64,000 bases of DNA from Chitinophagales bacterium (GTDB taxonomy: Bacteria; Bacteroidota; Bacteroidia; Chitinophagales; Chitinophagaceae). The notes beneath the pieces are model-generated. The model had not been told where the DNA came from. It searched no databases and saw only the letters and a program-made list of their open reading frames with translations. Within the stretch, counting starts at the first letter, position 1, and every line of letters begins with the position of its first letter. The translations under genes were made by a program, and so were the position numbers. Of the stretch, positions 40,625-49,521 are shown piece after piece. The stretch is from positions 56,509-120,508 of the forward strand of contig JAATFV010000211.1 in the NCBI GenBank assembly GCA_015655015.1, written 5' to 3'.

Positions 40625-43384
40625 TTAATCCGGTTCATACCCCAGCATAAATGTAAACCGGCTTGCCCCCTTCAATGAGCCATTCTGGATCCGGTCGAGG
40701 CCTATCCCATAATCGAAGCCCAGCAGGCCGAACATAGGCAGGAAGAAACGAGCTCCCAGCCCAACGCTCCTGCGGAGCTGAAAAGGGTTGTAGCTCGAAT
40801 AGTTATACCAGCCATTGGCAGCTTCAAAAAAGGCCAGACCATAAATGGTGCTGCTGGGATTGGTGGTAAACGGATACCGTAATTCCAGGGTATATTTATT
40901 GAATATAGTAAAGAACTGGCTGGCCTGCTGCTGATCAGGATTCACTTTGGGGTCGGAGTTCTCATAAACAGGATACCCTCTCTGTGAAATGATGTCATAC
41001 CCTAAAAGGCCAAAGTTGTTGGTCAGCCCCGCATCTCCCACCTGGAAGCGTTCGAAGGGAGAGAATCCAAGAGCACTGTTATACCGGCCCATAAAGCCAT
41101 ACTTGGCTGAGGCTTTCAGGACGAACTGGCGGCTTTTGTCCGCTCCCATGGCAGGTCCGATAGGAAGGTACCAGTCACTGGTCATCCGCCATTTATGATA
41201 TTCCGGCAATTTATAGCTATCCGCCTGCGTAAGGTTATGATCGATCCGCGAGTAAGGCGGAGTGAACTGGACGCTCAGCAGGAGGTTGGACCCTGTCCTG
41301 GGATAGATCGGCTGGTCGAGGCTATACCTGCTCAGGGCCAGCTTGAAGCTGAAGTTGGTAGAGTAGCCGTTCCTGAACGCCGACGTGAACAGGGCATAAT
41401 TGGTCAGGTCGTACTGGGTATAGTTCACTGAATAGGTGAGCGTAAAGAAATCGTCCGGCCATTTCAATTGTTTTCCCAGGGCAACGGTGACACCAAAATT
41501 CTTTAAAGAGTTACTATCGCTGAAAGCGTATGTATTGCTTCGGTAGTTATACCCGCCGGTACGGAAAATGCTCCGGTAGAGGCTAACGGTCAGAGAATTT
41601 CTTTTTTTGCCTCCCAGCCAGGGCTCCGTAAAGGAGAAGTTATAAGACTGGTAAGCCTTCCCATTGGATTGGATACGTAAGCTTAGTTTTTGGCCATCGC
41701 CGCTAGGCAATGGATCCCAGGCTTTTTTGCTGAGAATATTCTTAATAGAGAAGTTATTAAAGGTAACGCCCACCGTACCTGTCAGACCGATACCGCCACC
41801 CCAGCCGGCAGACAGCTCCAGCTGATCGGCAGATTTTTCCTCCACCCCCCAGTTGATATCCACCGTACCGTCTTCCTGGTTGGGATTGACGCCGGGATTG
41901 ATCTTTTCCTGGTTGAAGAAGCCCAGGTTGGCGATCTGTCTTTGCGTACGGATCAGGTCAGTCCGGTTGAATTTGTCACCCGGAATGGTAAACAGCTCCC
42001 TGCGAATCACATATTCCTTTGTCTTTTCATTGCCGGAAATCGTTACATTCTTGATGGTTGCCTGCGGACCTTCCGTCATGCGGATCTCGAAATCGATGGT
42101 ATCATTGTATACGGAGGTTTCCACCGGGTCGACCCGGAAGAAAAGATACCCGTCATCCATATACAGGCCGCTGATATCCCCTCCTTCCGGAGACATTTGC
42201 TTGCCTAATTTCTTATTCAGTATATCCAGGTTGTATACGTCTCCTTTATGAATACCCATTACCAGGCTCAGAACAGAGTCGGAATATTTGGTATTTCCTT
42301 TCCAGCTTATGTTTCCGAAATAATATTTATGCCCCTCATCGACTTTAATATCGATGGTCATCTGGCCTTTTTTGTTGAAGGTCTGTGTGTCGGCTACAAT
42401 GGCCGCATCACGATATCCCTGAGAGTTATAGAAGCCAAGCAGCTTCTGCTTGTCCCCTTCGTATTTAAGCGCATTATATTTGGCTGAGCTGAATAATTTA
42501 AACCGGAACCAGGGATCCAGGAATTCTTTAGAGCTGGTGAAAGAGAGAAAACCCCAGTTACTGAGGTATTGCATCAGCGTTATGGAAGGATGGGGTCCGT
42601 AGGTGGTATCCACCGGGGGAGGGTACAAGGTGAAACGGCTTTGCTCATGGGTATCCTTCATCTGGTGCTTGAGCTTGGCTTCCGTGACCGCCTGATTGCC
42701 GAAAAAGTTTACATTACTGACGCGAACCTTAGGGCCTTTTACGATGTTAAAGGTTAGTACTTCCGAGTTGGCCACTGAAGGATCTTTTGTTTCGGTAGTG
42801 GTTACCTGTGCATCCTGGTAGCCCTTTTCCGAATAAAATTTCTTGATCATCTGGATAGCGGAGCGCTTCATGTCTTCCGTTACCACGCGCCCTTTTACCA
42901 GCCCAGTCTTGGTAGTAAGGTCGTCACCGTCCCCTTTTTTCACTCCTTTGAAATAAAAGGTGGACAGCCGGGGCCGTTCTGAAACGCTGATTTCTATATA
43001 GATGCTGTTTCCGCTTAATTTGGTGAAATAGACGGCGATATCGGCAAAAAGTTTCTGCTTCCACAAGTTATTGATCGCTCTGCTGAAATTATCGCCGCCC
43101 GGGATCGTTACCTTATCGCCTACCGTCAATCCTGAAATAGAGGTGAGCAGGGCTTCATCAAGGTATTTGGTGCCGGAGATCTTAATACCGGCGATGATAT
43201 ATTCTCTTGGAGGGTTCTTGGAATTGGACAATGCCATCAGATCCGGGTCTACGGAAACGCCTGGATGAGTCGTATCAGCAGCCACTGGATGAGTCGTATC
43301 GGTCACTTGTGCTTTGGCAGCAGTTACATTCAATAAGCAGTAAGCGGATAGTAAAAAAACACAAAACAGTGATCTTCGTTGCAT
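40625..43384 (-). CDS. bamA: Outer-membrane protein assembly factor BamA
   Basis: 919 residues with a signal peptide (CVFLLSAYCLLNVTAAKAQ). About five POTRA domains (residues 60-500) are visible, e.g. IIAGIKISGTKYLDEALLTSISGLTVGD (first 20: IIAGIKISGTKYLDEALLTS) and VNFFGNQAVTEAKLKHQMK. The C-terminal 16-strand barrel includes the FTEPWLGGKKRNSL motif and ends in FTFMLGYEPD. The catalytic-loop-like RGYP motif is present (SQRGYPVYENS). It inserts outer-membrane proteins. Downstream of uppS in the same direction and followed by two Skp-like genes. Confidence 0.96.
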   Translation of the reverse strand: MQRRSLFCVFLLSAYCLLNVTAAKAQVTDTTHPVAADTTHPGVSVDPDLMALSNSKNPPREYIIAGIKISGTKYLDEALLTSISGLTVGDKVTIPGGDNFSRAINNLWKQKLFADIAVYFTKLSGNSIYIEISVSERPRLSTFYFKGVKKGDGDDLTTKTGLVKGRVVTEDMKRSAIQMIKKFYSEKGYQDAQVTTTETKDPSVANSEVLTFNIVKGPKVRVSNVNFFGNQAVTEAKLKHQMKDTHEQSRFTLYPPPVDTTYGPHPSITLMQYLSNWGFLSFTSSKEFLDPWFRFKLFSSAKYNALKYEGDKQKLLGFYNSQGYRDAAIVADTQTFNKKGQMTIDIKVDEGHKYYFGNISWKGNTKYSDSVLSLVMGIHKGDVYNLDILNKKLGKQMSPEGGDISGLYMDDGYLFFRVDPVETSVYNDTIDFEIRMTEGPQATIKNVTISGNEKTKEYVIRRELFTIPGDKFNRTDLIRTQRQIANLGFFNQEKINPGVNPNQEDGTVDINWGVEEKSADQLELSAGWGGGIGLTGTVGVTFNNFSIKNILSKKAWDPLPSGDGQKLSLRIQSNGKAYQSYNFSFTEPWLGGKKRNSLTVSLYRSIFRTGGYNYRSNTYAFSDSNSLKNFGVTVALGKQLKWPDDFFTLTYSVNYTQYDLTNYALFTSAFRNGYSTNFSFKLALSRYSLDQPIYPRTGSNLLLSVQFTPPYSRIDHNLTQADSYKLPEYHKWRMTSDWYLPIGPAMGADKSRQFVLKASAKYGFMGRYNSALGFSPFERFQVGDAGLTNNFGLLGYDIISQRGYPVYENSDPKVNPDQQQASQFFTIFNKYTLELRYPFTTNPSSTIYGLAFFEAANGWYNYSSYNPFQLRRSVGLGARFFLPMFGLLGFDYGIGLDRIQNGSLKGASRFTFMLGYEPD

Positions 43385-43442
43385 CCAGTCGGTTTTTAAA
43401 GCGGCAAATTAAGGGGATTTATTAAAAGTCTTTGTTAAAAAG

Positions 43443-43529
43443 TTGCAGCAGATGGCCTTTTAGAAATTTAGGCGCATCTCCTGCAACCGGCTAATGTCCG
43501 TCCTTCGGACAAAACACTTCCAGTGTTTT
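43443..43529 (+). repeat. Interspersed hairpin element, copy R5, forming the uppS 3' end
   Basis: Order on the plus strand: variable hairpin GTTGCAGCAGAT / ATCTCCTGCAAC (43443-43487, one mismatch), CTAATG (43491-43496, includes the complement of the uppS stop), hairpin GTCC-TTC-GGAC (43500-43510), hairpin AAAACACT-TCC-AGTGTTTT (43511-43529). The last uppS codons are inside the element. Confidence 0.75.
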
Positions 43530-44297
43530 AGTGCCAGGAGTAGTAGTTACATCCTGCTGGATCTGGGCGCTAGTCTTCCCAAACCTTCTTTCTCTCCCCT
43601 GAAAATCCAGGATAGCCTCGTATAAATTTTCCTTACGGAAATCAGGCCAGCGGACATTTGTAAAATATAATTCGGCATAAGCGAGTTGGTATAGAAGAAA
43701 ATTACTGATTCGATATTCCCCGCTCGTCCGGATCATCAGCTCAGGATCCGGAAAATCACGGGTGGACAAATATTGCTGCAGGGTGTCCTGGGTAATGGTA
43801 TCCGGGTCCAGCTTACTGTCCCGGGCATCCCGGGCAATTCTTTTTATGGCCTCGGCCAGCTCCCAGCGGCTGCTGTAGCTCAACGCCATGATCAGGTGCA
43901 TCCCCCCGTTCTTAGCAGTAAGCTCCAGCGCTTCATTCAGCTCGGTCCTTGCATACTCCGGCAGCATACTCATGTCGCCGATCACATGCAAGCGTATGTT
44001 GTTCTTATTCAGGGTCTCCACTTCCTTACGGATCGTCTCCACCAGTAGCTCCATCAGGCCGGTCACTTCATAAGCAGGCCGGTCCCAGTTCTCTGTGGAG
44101 AACGCATAGAGGGTCAGGTAACCAATCTCCAGTTCTGCGCATCCCTCTACAATATTCCGAACGCTTTCCACCCCATGAAAATGGCCAAATAATCTATCCT
44201 GGCCTTGTTCCTGGGCCCACCGGCCGTTCCCGTCCATGATAATGGCAATATGACGGGGCAGCCTCTGCAGATCTATTTTCCCCTTTTGCGACTCCAT
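43491..44297 (-). CDS. uppS: Isoprenyl transferase (undecaprenyl diphosphate synthase)
   Basis: 268-residue cis-prenyltransferase making the C55 lipid carrier for peptidoglycan. Motifs: HIAIIMDGNGRWAQ (catalytic Asp), LTLYAFSTENWDRP, and the C-terminal RTSGEYRISNFLLYQLAYAE with the Mg2+-binding Glu. About 14 residues at the end (TLEVFCPKDGH and neighbours) extend past the usual terminus and are encoded by hairpin element R5. The -7 box TATCTTTG lies 19 nt before the ATG. Confidence 0.95.
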   Translation of the reverse strand: MESQKGKIDLQRLPRHIAIIMDGNGRWAQEQGQDRLFGHFHGVESVRNIVEGCAELEIGYLTLYAFSTENWDRPAYEVTGLMELLVETIRKEVETLNKNNIRLHVIGDMSMLPEYARTELNEALELTAKNGGMHLIMALSYSSRWELAEAIKRIARDARDSKLDPDTITQDTLQQYLSTRDFPDPELMIRTSGEYRISNFLLYQLAYAELYFTNVRWPDFRKENLYEAILDFQGRERRFGKTSAQIQQDVTTTPGTKTLEVFCPKDGH

Positions 44298-44316
44298 AGA
44301 TGGTTTTTAAAGTGCA

Positions 44317-44324
44317 CAAAGATA
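44317..44324 (-). promoter_or_regulatory. -7 box TATCTTTG of uppS
   Basis: Exact consensus, minus strand, 19 nt before the ATG. It suggests uppS-bamA can be transcribed separately from the DUF6089 gene. Confidence 0.6.
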
Positions 44325-44442
44325 TGAAATTTAAAGGGTTGACCACGTGTCAATCCTGCGTTAACATGTCGTTTTATGAGAAATATAGCATTTTCGCACC
44401 CGATCTCTGGTCCCGGCAGCGCTACGACAGCCTCCTGCTCCT

Positions 44443-45294
44443 TTAATTGGCGGAAGGACATTTATAAGAGGTAAGATTAAAAGAAAGAGTGAACTCAGCC
44501 AGGAGATATCCGTCTTTTTGGTTAGCATACCCTCTCTGACGGTCTTTTAAACCGATTGGAGTACCTGTTTCATAAGAGCGGTCCTGTAATGCATACCATA
44601 AAGTAGGCGCGCCATTAGGTAGAAAATGGGGCTGGGCATCCGGCGCATAGGTGGTGCTGACGTCGTCAATATAGTCAGTAGTAGTAAAGCGGTAGACCAC
44701 CTCAAACCCAACACTCGTCGTGCGGCTGAGACTGTATTTGACCCCTAATCCAATGGGGAAGCAGACTGCCATGGAGCCATATGGTTTCCGGTTAGGGTAA
44801 AGGGCTGATCCCTGTCCTTCCGTACCCAGGGGGCGCAGATATACCTTTTGTCCCTGGTAATAGGCATAAGGGTCATAATTAAAGGCCCCTATCCCAAAGG
44901 TAACATAGGGAGTGAACCGGTTATATTCGCTCCCGGGGACAAACTTAAAGAAATTGAAATCTCCCTGTAAGGCCAGCTCCCAGATATTGGTATTGAAGCT
45001 GAGATTCCTACGCTGCTCATATTCGTTGTCGGTATTGTATTTATCGGAATATCCCAGAAAGGCGTAATGACCGGAGACCCTCACTGCCACATAATTGCCG
45101 AACTGCTTCCGGAAGAAAGCGCCCAGGGCCATGCCGGGCCGGTTGAATCTCGGATTGGGGTTAAGATCCCCGAAATAATGAGAAGCACCGGCCGAAATGC
45201 CGTATTCACCTTCCTGTACGAACGCTTGTTCCTGTGCTGATAAATGCAGGTATAGCCCAAATACCAATAAGCTGCTGAAAATAAGCTTCATCAT
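44443..45294 (-). CDS. Outer-membrane beta-barrel protein, DUF6089-like
   Basis: 283 residues with a signal peptide (LIFSSLLVFGLYLHLSAQ). The mature protein shows alternating hydrophobic/aromatic strands of a small barrel: YGISAGASHYFGDLNPNP, VAVRVSGHYAFLGYSD, TPYVTFGIGAFNYDPYAYYQ, GLGVKYSLSRTTSVGFEVVYRF. The ending AEFTLSFNLTSYKCPSAN lacks a clean C-terminal aromatic. The location between nadK and uppS and the N-terminal GDLN motif match the DUF6089 family of Bacteroidota. Function unknown. Confidence 0.85.
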   Translation of the reverse strand: MMKLIFSSLLVFGLYLHLSAQEQAFVQEGEYGISAGASHYFGDLNPNPRFNRPGMALGAFFRKQFGNYVAVRVSGHYAFLGYSDKYNTDNEYEQRRNLSFNTNIWELALQGDFNFFKFVPGSEYNRFTPYVTFGIGAFNYDPYAYYQGQKVYLRPLGTEGQGSALYPNRKPYGSMAVCFPIGLGVKYSLSRTTSVGFEVVYRFTTTDYIDDVSTTYAPDAQPHFLPNGAPTLWYALQDRSYETGTPIGLKDRQRGYANQKDGYLLAEFTLSFNLTSYKCPSAN

Positions 45295-45443
45295 GTTAAA
45301 AATAAATCTATATGAATCAAGCGTAAAGAAAAACCAGGTTATTGGATTTAATAAGCGAGAGGTTATTGGTGAAACGAAATTCGGAAAATTTTCGTCTCCG
45401 GCAATTGTTAATTTTTAATTCCGGCCTGGTAGCTTGGTAAAAT

Positions 45444-46322
45444 TTAGTTCCGGGTATCCAGCCCCCAGGAGAGCTTACCCCGCAAGGTCTGCAGAAAATT
45501 ATTTTCATTCAGCCGTATCAGGCTGAGGGTGAAAGCTTCACTACGAACGGCCAGCTGCACCTGCTTGTCCACGATCTCTTTTCGTGCATCCAGCACGCAG
45601 ATGAAGTTTTCAGCGCGCCCTTCCACTTCGAAGGAGATGATATTATTATCCGGGACGATAATAGGGCGGACGTTCAGATTATGGGGAGCAACAGGGGTAA
45701 TGACAAAACTGGTAGATTCCGGGAATACCACAGGTCCCCCGCAGCTTAAGGAATAACCGGTAGAGCCGGTAGGAGTAGCTACGATCAATCCATCCGCCCA
45801 GTAAGTGTTCAGGAATTCCCCGTTCAGGTAGGTATGGATCTTGATCATGGGGGAGGTATCGGTTTTGTGAATGGCAAATTCATTCAACCCATACGGGACC
45901 TCCCCGAATAATGGCTTGTCGGCGTCCAGGTGGATCAGCGAGCGTTTGTCCACCACAAAAGTGCGGTTGACCAGGGAGGTAACCGCTGTCGTCAGCTCTT
46001 CTTTACCAATGCTGGCCAGAAAGCCCAGGCGGCCGAAATTTATCCCCAGAACAGGAATATTCTTATCTCTTACCAGGGAGACGGTGTCCAGCAGGGTGCC
46101 ATCTCCACCCAAAGAGATGAGAAAGTCGATAGACCCGTCCAGGTCATCCGATTCGAGGAAGCTGGAAATATTGGAAGGAAGGACGAAAGTCGATCGTATG
46201 TTTTCCAAAAAGGGCTGATGAATGACAGGTTGTACATTCTGGCGTATCAGCTCATCAAACAATCGCTGTACTCCGCTCTGCTGGTCATATTCAATAATTC
46301 TGCTATATATTGCTACTTTCAT
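45444..46322 (-). CDS. nadK: NAD kinase
   Basis: 292-residue cytoplasmic enzyme making NADP. It has SLGGDGTLLDTVSLV (GGDG phosphate motif), NFGRLGFLASI, GLNEFAIHK and the glycine-rich ATPTGSTGYSLSCGGP. The start is ATG 46322. It heads the envelope block; upstream is the CBS-domain gene, separated by about 250 bp and a hairpin. Confidence 0.97.
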   Translation of the reverse strand: MKVAIYSRIIEYDQQSGVQRLFDELIRQNVQPVIHQPFLENIRSTFVLPSNISSFLESDDLDGSIDFLISLGGDGTLLDTVSLVRDKNIPVLGINFGRLGFLASIGKEELTTAVTSLVNRTFVVDKRSLIHLDADKPLFGEVPYGLNEFAIHKTDTSPMIKIHTYLNGEFLNTYWADGLIVATPTGSTGYSLSCGGPVVFPESTSFVITPVAPHNLNVRPIIVPDNNIISFEVEGRAENFICVLDARKEIVDKQVQLAVRSEAFTLSLIRLNENNFLQTLRGKLSWGLDTRN

Positions 46323-46342
46323 TTTATAAGTCGTTTCGGATA

Positions 46343-46379
46343 TGTAAAAATAGCCTGTTTTGTCTTAACTGATCAGGCT
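46343..46379 (-). terminator. Possible terminator between the CBS gene and nadK
   Basis: AGCCTG/CAGGCT (46352-46379) with a 16-nt loop and an A/T tail TATTTTTA on the minus strand. The stem is short and the loop long. Confidence 0.45.
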
Positions 46380-46574
46380 ATAATCAAACCGGGAGAGTTC
46401 CGCTTACAGTCGGATCAGCATAAAGTTTCCCGTTGCAGGCATATACGCTCACAGGAAAAGACGGCGGCATAGAGGCAAAAAAAGGAACCGGTCATGCGGG
46501 AACATACGCCTGAGCAGAGCGATCAGGCCTTTAGCCGTTAACAAATACTTGCCGGGAAGTGCTTTTATCAGCTA

Positions 46575-47240
46575 TCAGATGTTCAGGTAATTCATCAGGT
46601 GGTCGTAATTGTTGCGCAATTCATTCTCATACAGCTCTTCCCCGAAATAGTATTTCACCTGGTATTCGTAACGCTGAAAGGTGGCGACAATATCAGAAAT
46701 TTCGAGCTTGTTGATCCGAAGGGTAATATAAAAGTTCCCGGAATGGGCGTCTGTATAGGTATTCAGCTGAGTGATCTGGGCATCGTTGGTCTCGACCAGC
46801 TTGCTGATCTCGGAGAAAGAAAAGCTCACTTTTTCCATTTCCAGCACAATGATGCCCCCTGTGTCATTTACACCGCTTACTTTGCCTAATTGCTTCAACA
46901 GGTCCGTGGCAATAATAGACCCGATATACTCTGCATCCCCGGCAATGACGGGTATAAGCGTAAGTCCGGATTCATTTACCATCTGGATCGCTTCAAAAAA
47001 GAAGGAATCGGCATGTGCGGCTGTTTTGGAAAAAGTGGCCTGCAGCTGAGATAGCCTGGTGGTATCGTCCTCTATATTCAGCAATCCATCCTCTCCAACC
47101 AGTCCTGCCAGCTTGTCTTCCACTACCACAGGTAAGTGCATGACATGGAAATCCGCCATCAGATCCAACGCCTGGGAAACAGGGTCATTCAGATGCAAAG
47201 AGGGGATTGTCGCAGATATGATCTCTTTATTTAACAGAAT
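46575..47240 (-). CDS. CBS-domain protein, start codon unclear
   Basis: Two CBS domains (about residues 5-135) with HLPVVVEDKLAGLVGEDGLL and LTLIPVIAGDAEYIGSI, then an ACT-like C-terminal region (VLEMEKVSFSFSEISKLVE ... FYITLRINK). About 221 residues if read from ATT at 47240, which matches the usual family size and gives the family-like N-terminus LLNKEIISATIPSLHLND. No ATG, GTG or TTG precedes that segment after the in-frame stop; a TTG at 47198 would drop 14 residues. The role is probably nucleotide sensing. It is located upstream of nadK as in related genomes. Confidence 0.8.
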   Translation of the reverse strand: MLLNKEIISATIPSLHLNDPVSQALDLMADFHVMHLPVVVEDKLAGLVGEDGLLNIEDDTTRLSQLQATFSKTAAHADSFFFEAIQMVNESGLTLIPVIAGDAEYIGSIIATDLLKQLGKVSGVNDTGGIIVLEMEKVSFSFSEISKLVETNDAQITQLNTYTDAHSGNFYITLRINKLEISDIVATFQRYEYQVKYYFGEELYENELRNNYDHLMNYLNI

Positions 47241-47305
47241 TGTTATTTTAAATTAAAGTGAACCGTCGCAATAATCGTGGCAATAATATAGTAAGACGTA
47301 ATAAA

Positions 47306-48082
47306 TCAGGCTACCGCTGCCGGCTCGTTCAGTTTTCTCAAAAATTTATGCAAAATCGTATTGAACTCTTCCGGTGTTTCCATCATCGGCGCATGTCCGC
47401 ATTTATCAATAAAATGCAGCTCGCTATTAGGGATCAGGCGTTGGAACTCCCGGCCGACGAATGGCGGGGTGATCGTATCATTATTACCCCAGATCAATAA
47501 AGTAGGTTGTTGGATTTGATTCAGCTCTTCGCCCAGGTTATTGCGGATAGCGCTTTTTGCCAGGGCAATGATCTTGATGGCTTTGAGCCGGATATTGACC
47601 ATCTCGTACACTTCGTCCACCAGCTCTTTGGTGGCAACCTTAGGATCATAAAAGGTTAATTCCGTCTTTTTACGGATAAACTCATAATCACCCCTCTTTG
47701 GATAGGTATCTCCCATCCCATTCTCAAAAAGCCCGGAACTTCCGGTAAGCGTGAGCGATTTGATACGTTCAGGGTGTTTAAGAATGTGCATCAGGGCCAC
47801 ATGTCCCCCTAATGAATTCCCTAAGAGGTTAATATTCTTATAATCACGTTGTTCAATGAACTTATGGACAAATTTCTCCAATCCCCCTACCGTAGTATGC
47901 AAGAGATCAAGTTCAAACAATGGCAACATTGGCACCACCACCTTATTGTGATGGCGGAAATATTCGATCAGATCCATAAAATTACTCAATGCGCCGAACA
48001 AGCCATGTAATAATACCAGCGGTTCGCCTTCTCCTTCCTCGATGAATCTGAACTTTTCTTCCTCTTTTATTTCGTATTCCAT
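47306..48082 (-). CDS. Alpha/beta hydrolase
   Basis: 258 residues without a signal peptide. Motifs: oxyanion-hole HGLFGALSN, nucleophile elbow LLGNSLGGHVAL (GNSLG with Ser), acid in LLIWGNNDTITPP and histidine in KCGHAPMMETPEEF. This fits the esterase / haloperoxidase-like / MenH-like group; the substrate cannot be inferred. It is transcribed in the same direction as the CBS gene, but a 65-bp spacer separates them. Confidence 0.9.
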   Translation of the reverse strand: MEYEIKEEEKFRFIEEGEGEPLVLLHGLFGALSNFMDLIEYFRHHNKVVVPMLPLFELDLLHTTVGGLEKFVHKFIEQRDYKNINLLGNSLGGHVALMHILKHPERIKSLTLTGSSGLFENGMGDTYPKRGDYEFIRKKTELTFYDPKVATKELVDEVYEMVNIRLKAIKIIALAKSAIRNNLGEELNQIQQPTLLIWGNNDTITPPFVGREFQRLIPNSELHFIDKCGHAPMMETPEEFNTILHKFLRKLNEPAAVA

Positions 48083-48505
48083 CGGCTAATAGATTCTATC
48101 CCTGTTTTAACCTGCGGCAAAAACTTGTTGCAATATAAATTTTTGCCGCAATTTGTTTACTGTTTGTACACCTCGGCCAAAGCCTTGTGTATGAACCGGA
48201 CTCCGTCCGGTTTGGATTCGCTAAAATAAACGATTTATCGCAAAAAAATACCTTACAAAGCAAAGAACAATTTTTGTTGAAAGCAAATTTACAACAAGTA
48301 TCAATAAGATGCTGGAAGCCCCCGGATCCACTTCGAACGAACTGGGACGAGGAACGACGTTCCAGTGAAGTTCCGACGAAGGACAGACATCGAATATTTG
48401 CCGGAATACGCTAAATTTTCTAAAGCGTATTTCCGGCAAATTACGCGATAACGTTTTAAATAGTTTATAATTCCCTTTTAATCAAAAAACTCCTGTTATC
48501 ATAGC
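48083..48505. other. 423-bp spacer with several hairpins, no convincing gene
   Basis: No ORF here looks protein-like. It contains hairpin AACCGGAC-TCC-GTCCGGTT (48194-48212), whose TCC loop matches the third hairpin of the repeat family, palindrome GGAACGACGTTCC near 48350, and a long stem TTTGCCGGAATACGCT / AGCGTATTTCCGGCAAA (48397-48440) with one bulge. The last could end transcription of the operon on the minus strand or be a repeat. No TAnnTTTG box is evident for the hydrolase gene. Confidence 0.6.
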
Positions 48506-49033
48506 TTATCCGTGCAGCCTTCCGAAAAAATCTTCCAATTGGGCGAACATGCCTTTAAAAACCGGGACTAATCTACCAAATCCATCGATCACTACCGGCC
48601 CCCAGGGGCAAATAACCGGGTAGACAACAGAAGAAGAGAGGCTCTTTCCGGATACGATATGCACCTGGACGGCATAAAAAAGCAATACACTTAATATGAT
48701 CGTATATATCAGCGCATACAGCAGAACACCTGCCAGTTTATTGAGCCAGCCCATCATGGCCAGATCTACGGCAGCTTCTATCAGCCGGGCGCCCCCCCTT
48801 ACCAACAGCACCACCCCCAGAAAAACCCCTATAAATGCCAATACGGGCAGCCAGCGGGCAGATATGTGTATGCTGTCTTTTAAATAACCCGCAAGGGCCG
48901 CTGAAAGTTTAACGGCGGCGGCCAGGCCTACAATAAACGCCGCCGTCGAAAAAACGGCAAGGAGCAGTCCCTTCCGTAACCCTTTGAAAACGGCCAGCAG
49001 TATAATTAGTAAGAACAGGACATCGATCCACAT
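48506..49033 (-). CDS. CvpA-family membrane protein
   Basis: 175 residues with four predicted helices (about 3-20, 27-45, 65-82, 97-120). It starts MWIDVLFLLIILLAVFKGLRKGLLLAVFS, the CvpA/colicin V production family hallmark (first 20: MWIDVLFLLIILLAVFKGLR). The ending is a periplasmic or cytoplasmic tail with KGMFAQLEDFFGRLHG. Last gene of the operon starting at 51081, 16 bp after yqeY. Function in Bacteroidota is unknown; CvpA members are linked to envelope stress. Confidence 0.87.
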   Translation of the reverse strand: MWIDVLFLLIILLAVFKGLRKGLLLAVFSTAAFIVGLAAAVKLSAALAGYLKDSIHISARWLPVLAFIGVFLGVVLLVRGGARLIEAAVDLAMMGWLNKLAGVLLYALIYTIILSVLLFYAVQVHIVSGKSLSSSVVYPVICPWGPVVIDGFGRLVPVFKGMFAQLEDFFGRLHG

Positions 49034-49049
49034 TATTTAGATAATAGCT

Positions 49050-49502
49050 CTATTTAGATAATAGCTCTTTTACCGTCGCGCTGATCGTCTTCCCGTCCGC
49101 CTGGCCTGCCAGCTGTTTGGTCGCAACGCCCATTACCTTTCCGATATCGGCCGGAGAGGAGGCCCCGGTATCCGCCATGATCTTCAACAAGACGGCTTTC
49201 AGCTCCTCTGCATCCAGCTGCTTTGGCAGGAATTTTTCAATCACGACTATTTCTTCCTGCTCTTTCTGAGCCAGGTCCGCACGGTTCTGCTGCTGGTAGA
49301 TCTCCAGTGAATCCTTCCGCTGTTTGATAAGCCTGGTAAGCAGCTTGGTCTCATCTTCCTCTTTCAGCTCTCCCCCTGCCCCTTCGGAGGTCTTGGCGAT
49401 GATGATCGCCGCCTTGATCGCCCGAAGGCCACGCAAGGCTCCCTCGTTCTTTGCCAGCATGGCTGTTTTCAGGTCAGCCATTACCTTTTGTTCTAAACCC
49501 AT
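49050..49502 (-). CDS. yqeY: GatB/YqeY-domain protein
   Basis: 150 residues, helical, typical YqeY. It begins MGLEQKVMADLKTAMLAKNEGALRGLRAIK-like (first 20: MGLEQKVMADLKTAMLAKNE) and contains KQRKDSLEIYQQQNRADLAQKE and the conserved C-terminal DIGKVMGVATKQLAGQADGK. It resembles the tail domain of GatB and probably binds tRNA or a related partner. It is 19 bp after gldC in the operon. Confidence 0.94.
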   Translation of the reverse strand: MGLEQKVMADLKTAMLAKNEGALRGLRAIKAAIIIAKTSEGAGGELKEEDETKLLTRLIKQRKDSLEIYQQQNRADLAQKEQEEIVVIEKFLPKQLDAEELKAVLLKIMADTGASSPADIGKVMGVATKQLAGQADGKTISATVKELLSK

Positions 49503-49521
49503 ATCAACGTTATTTTAGCGT

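Noticed and set aside
48187..48439. Short frames on both strands in the 48-kb spacer
   Set aside because: They overlap hairpins, have no family pattern and lack start signals; kept as non-coding spacer.
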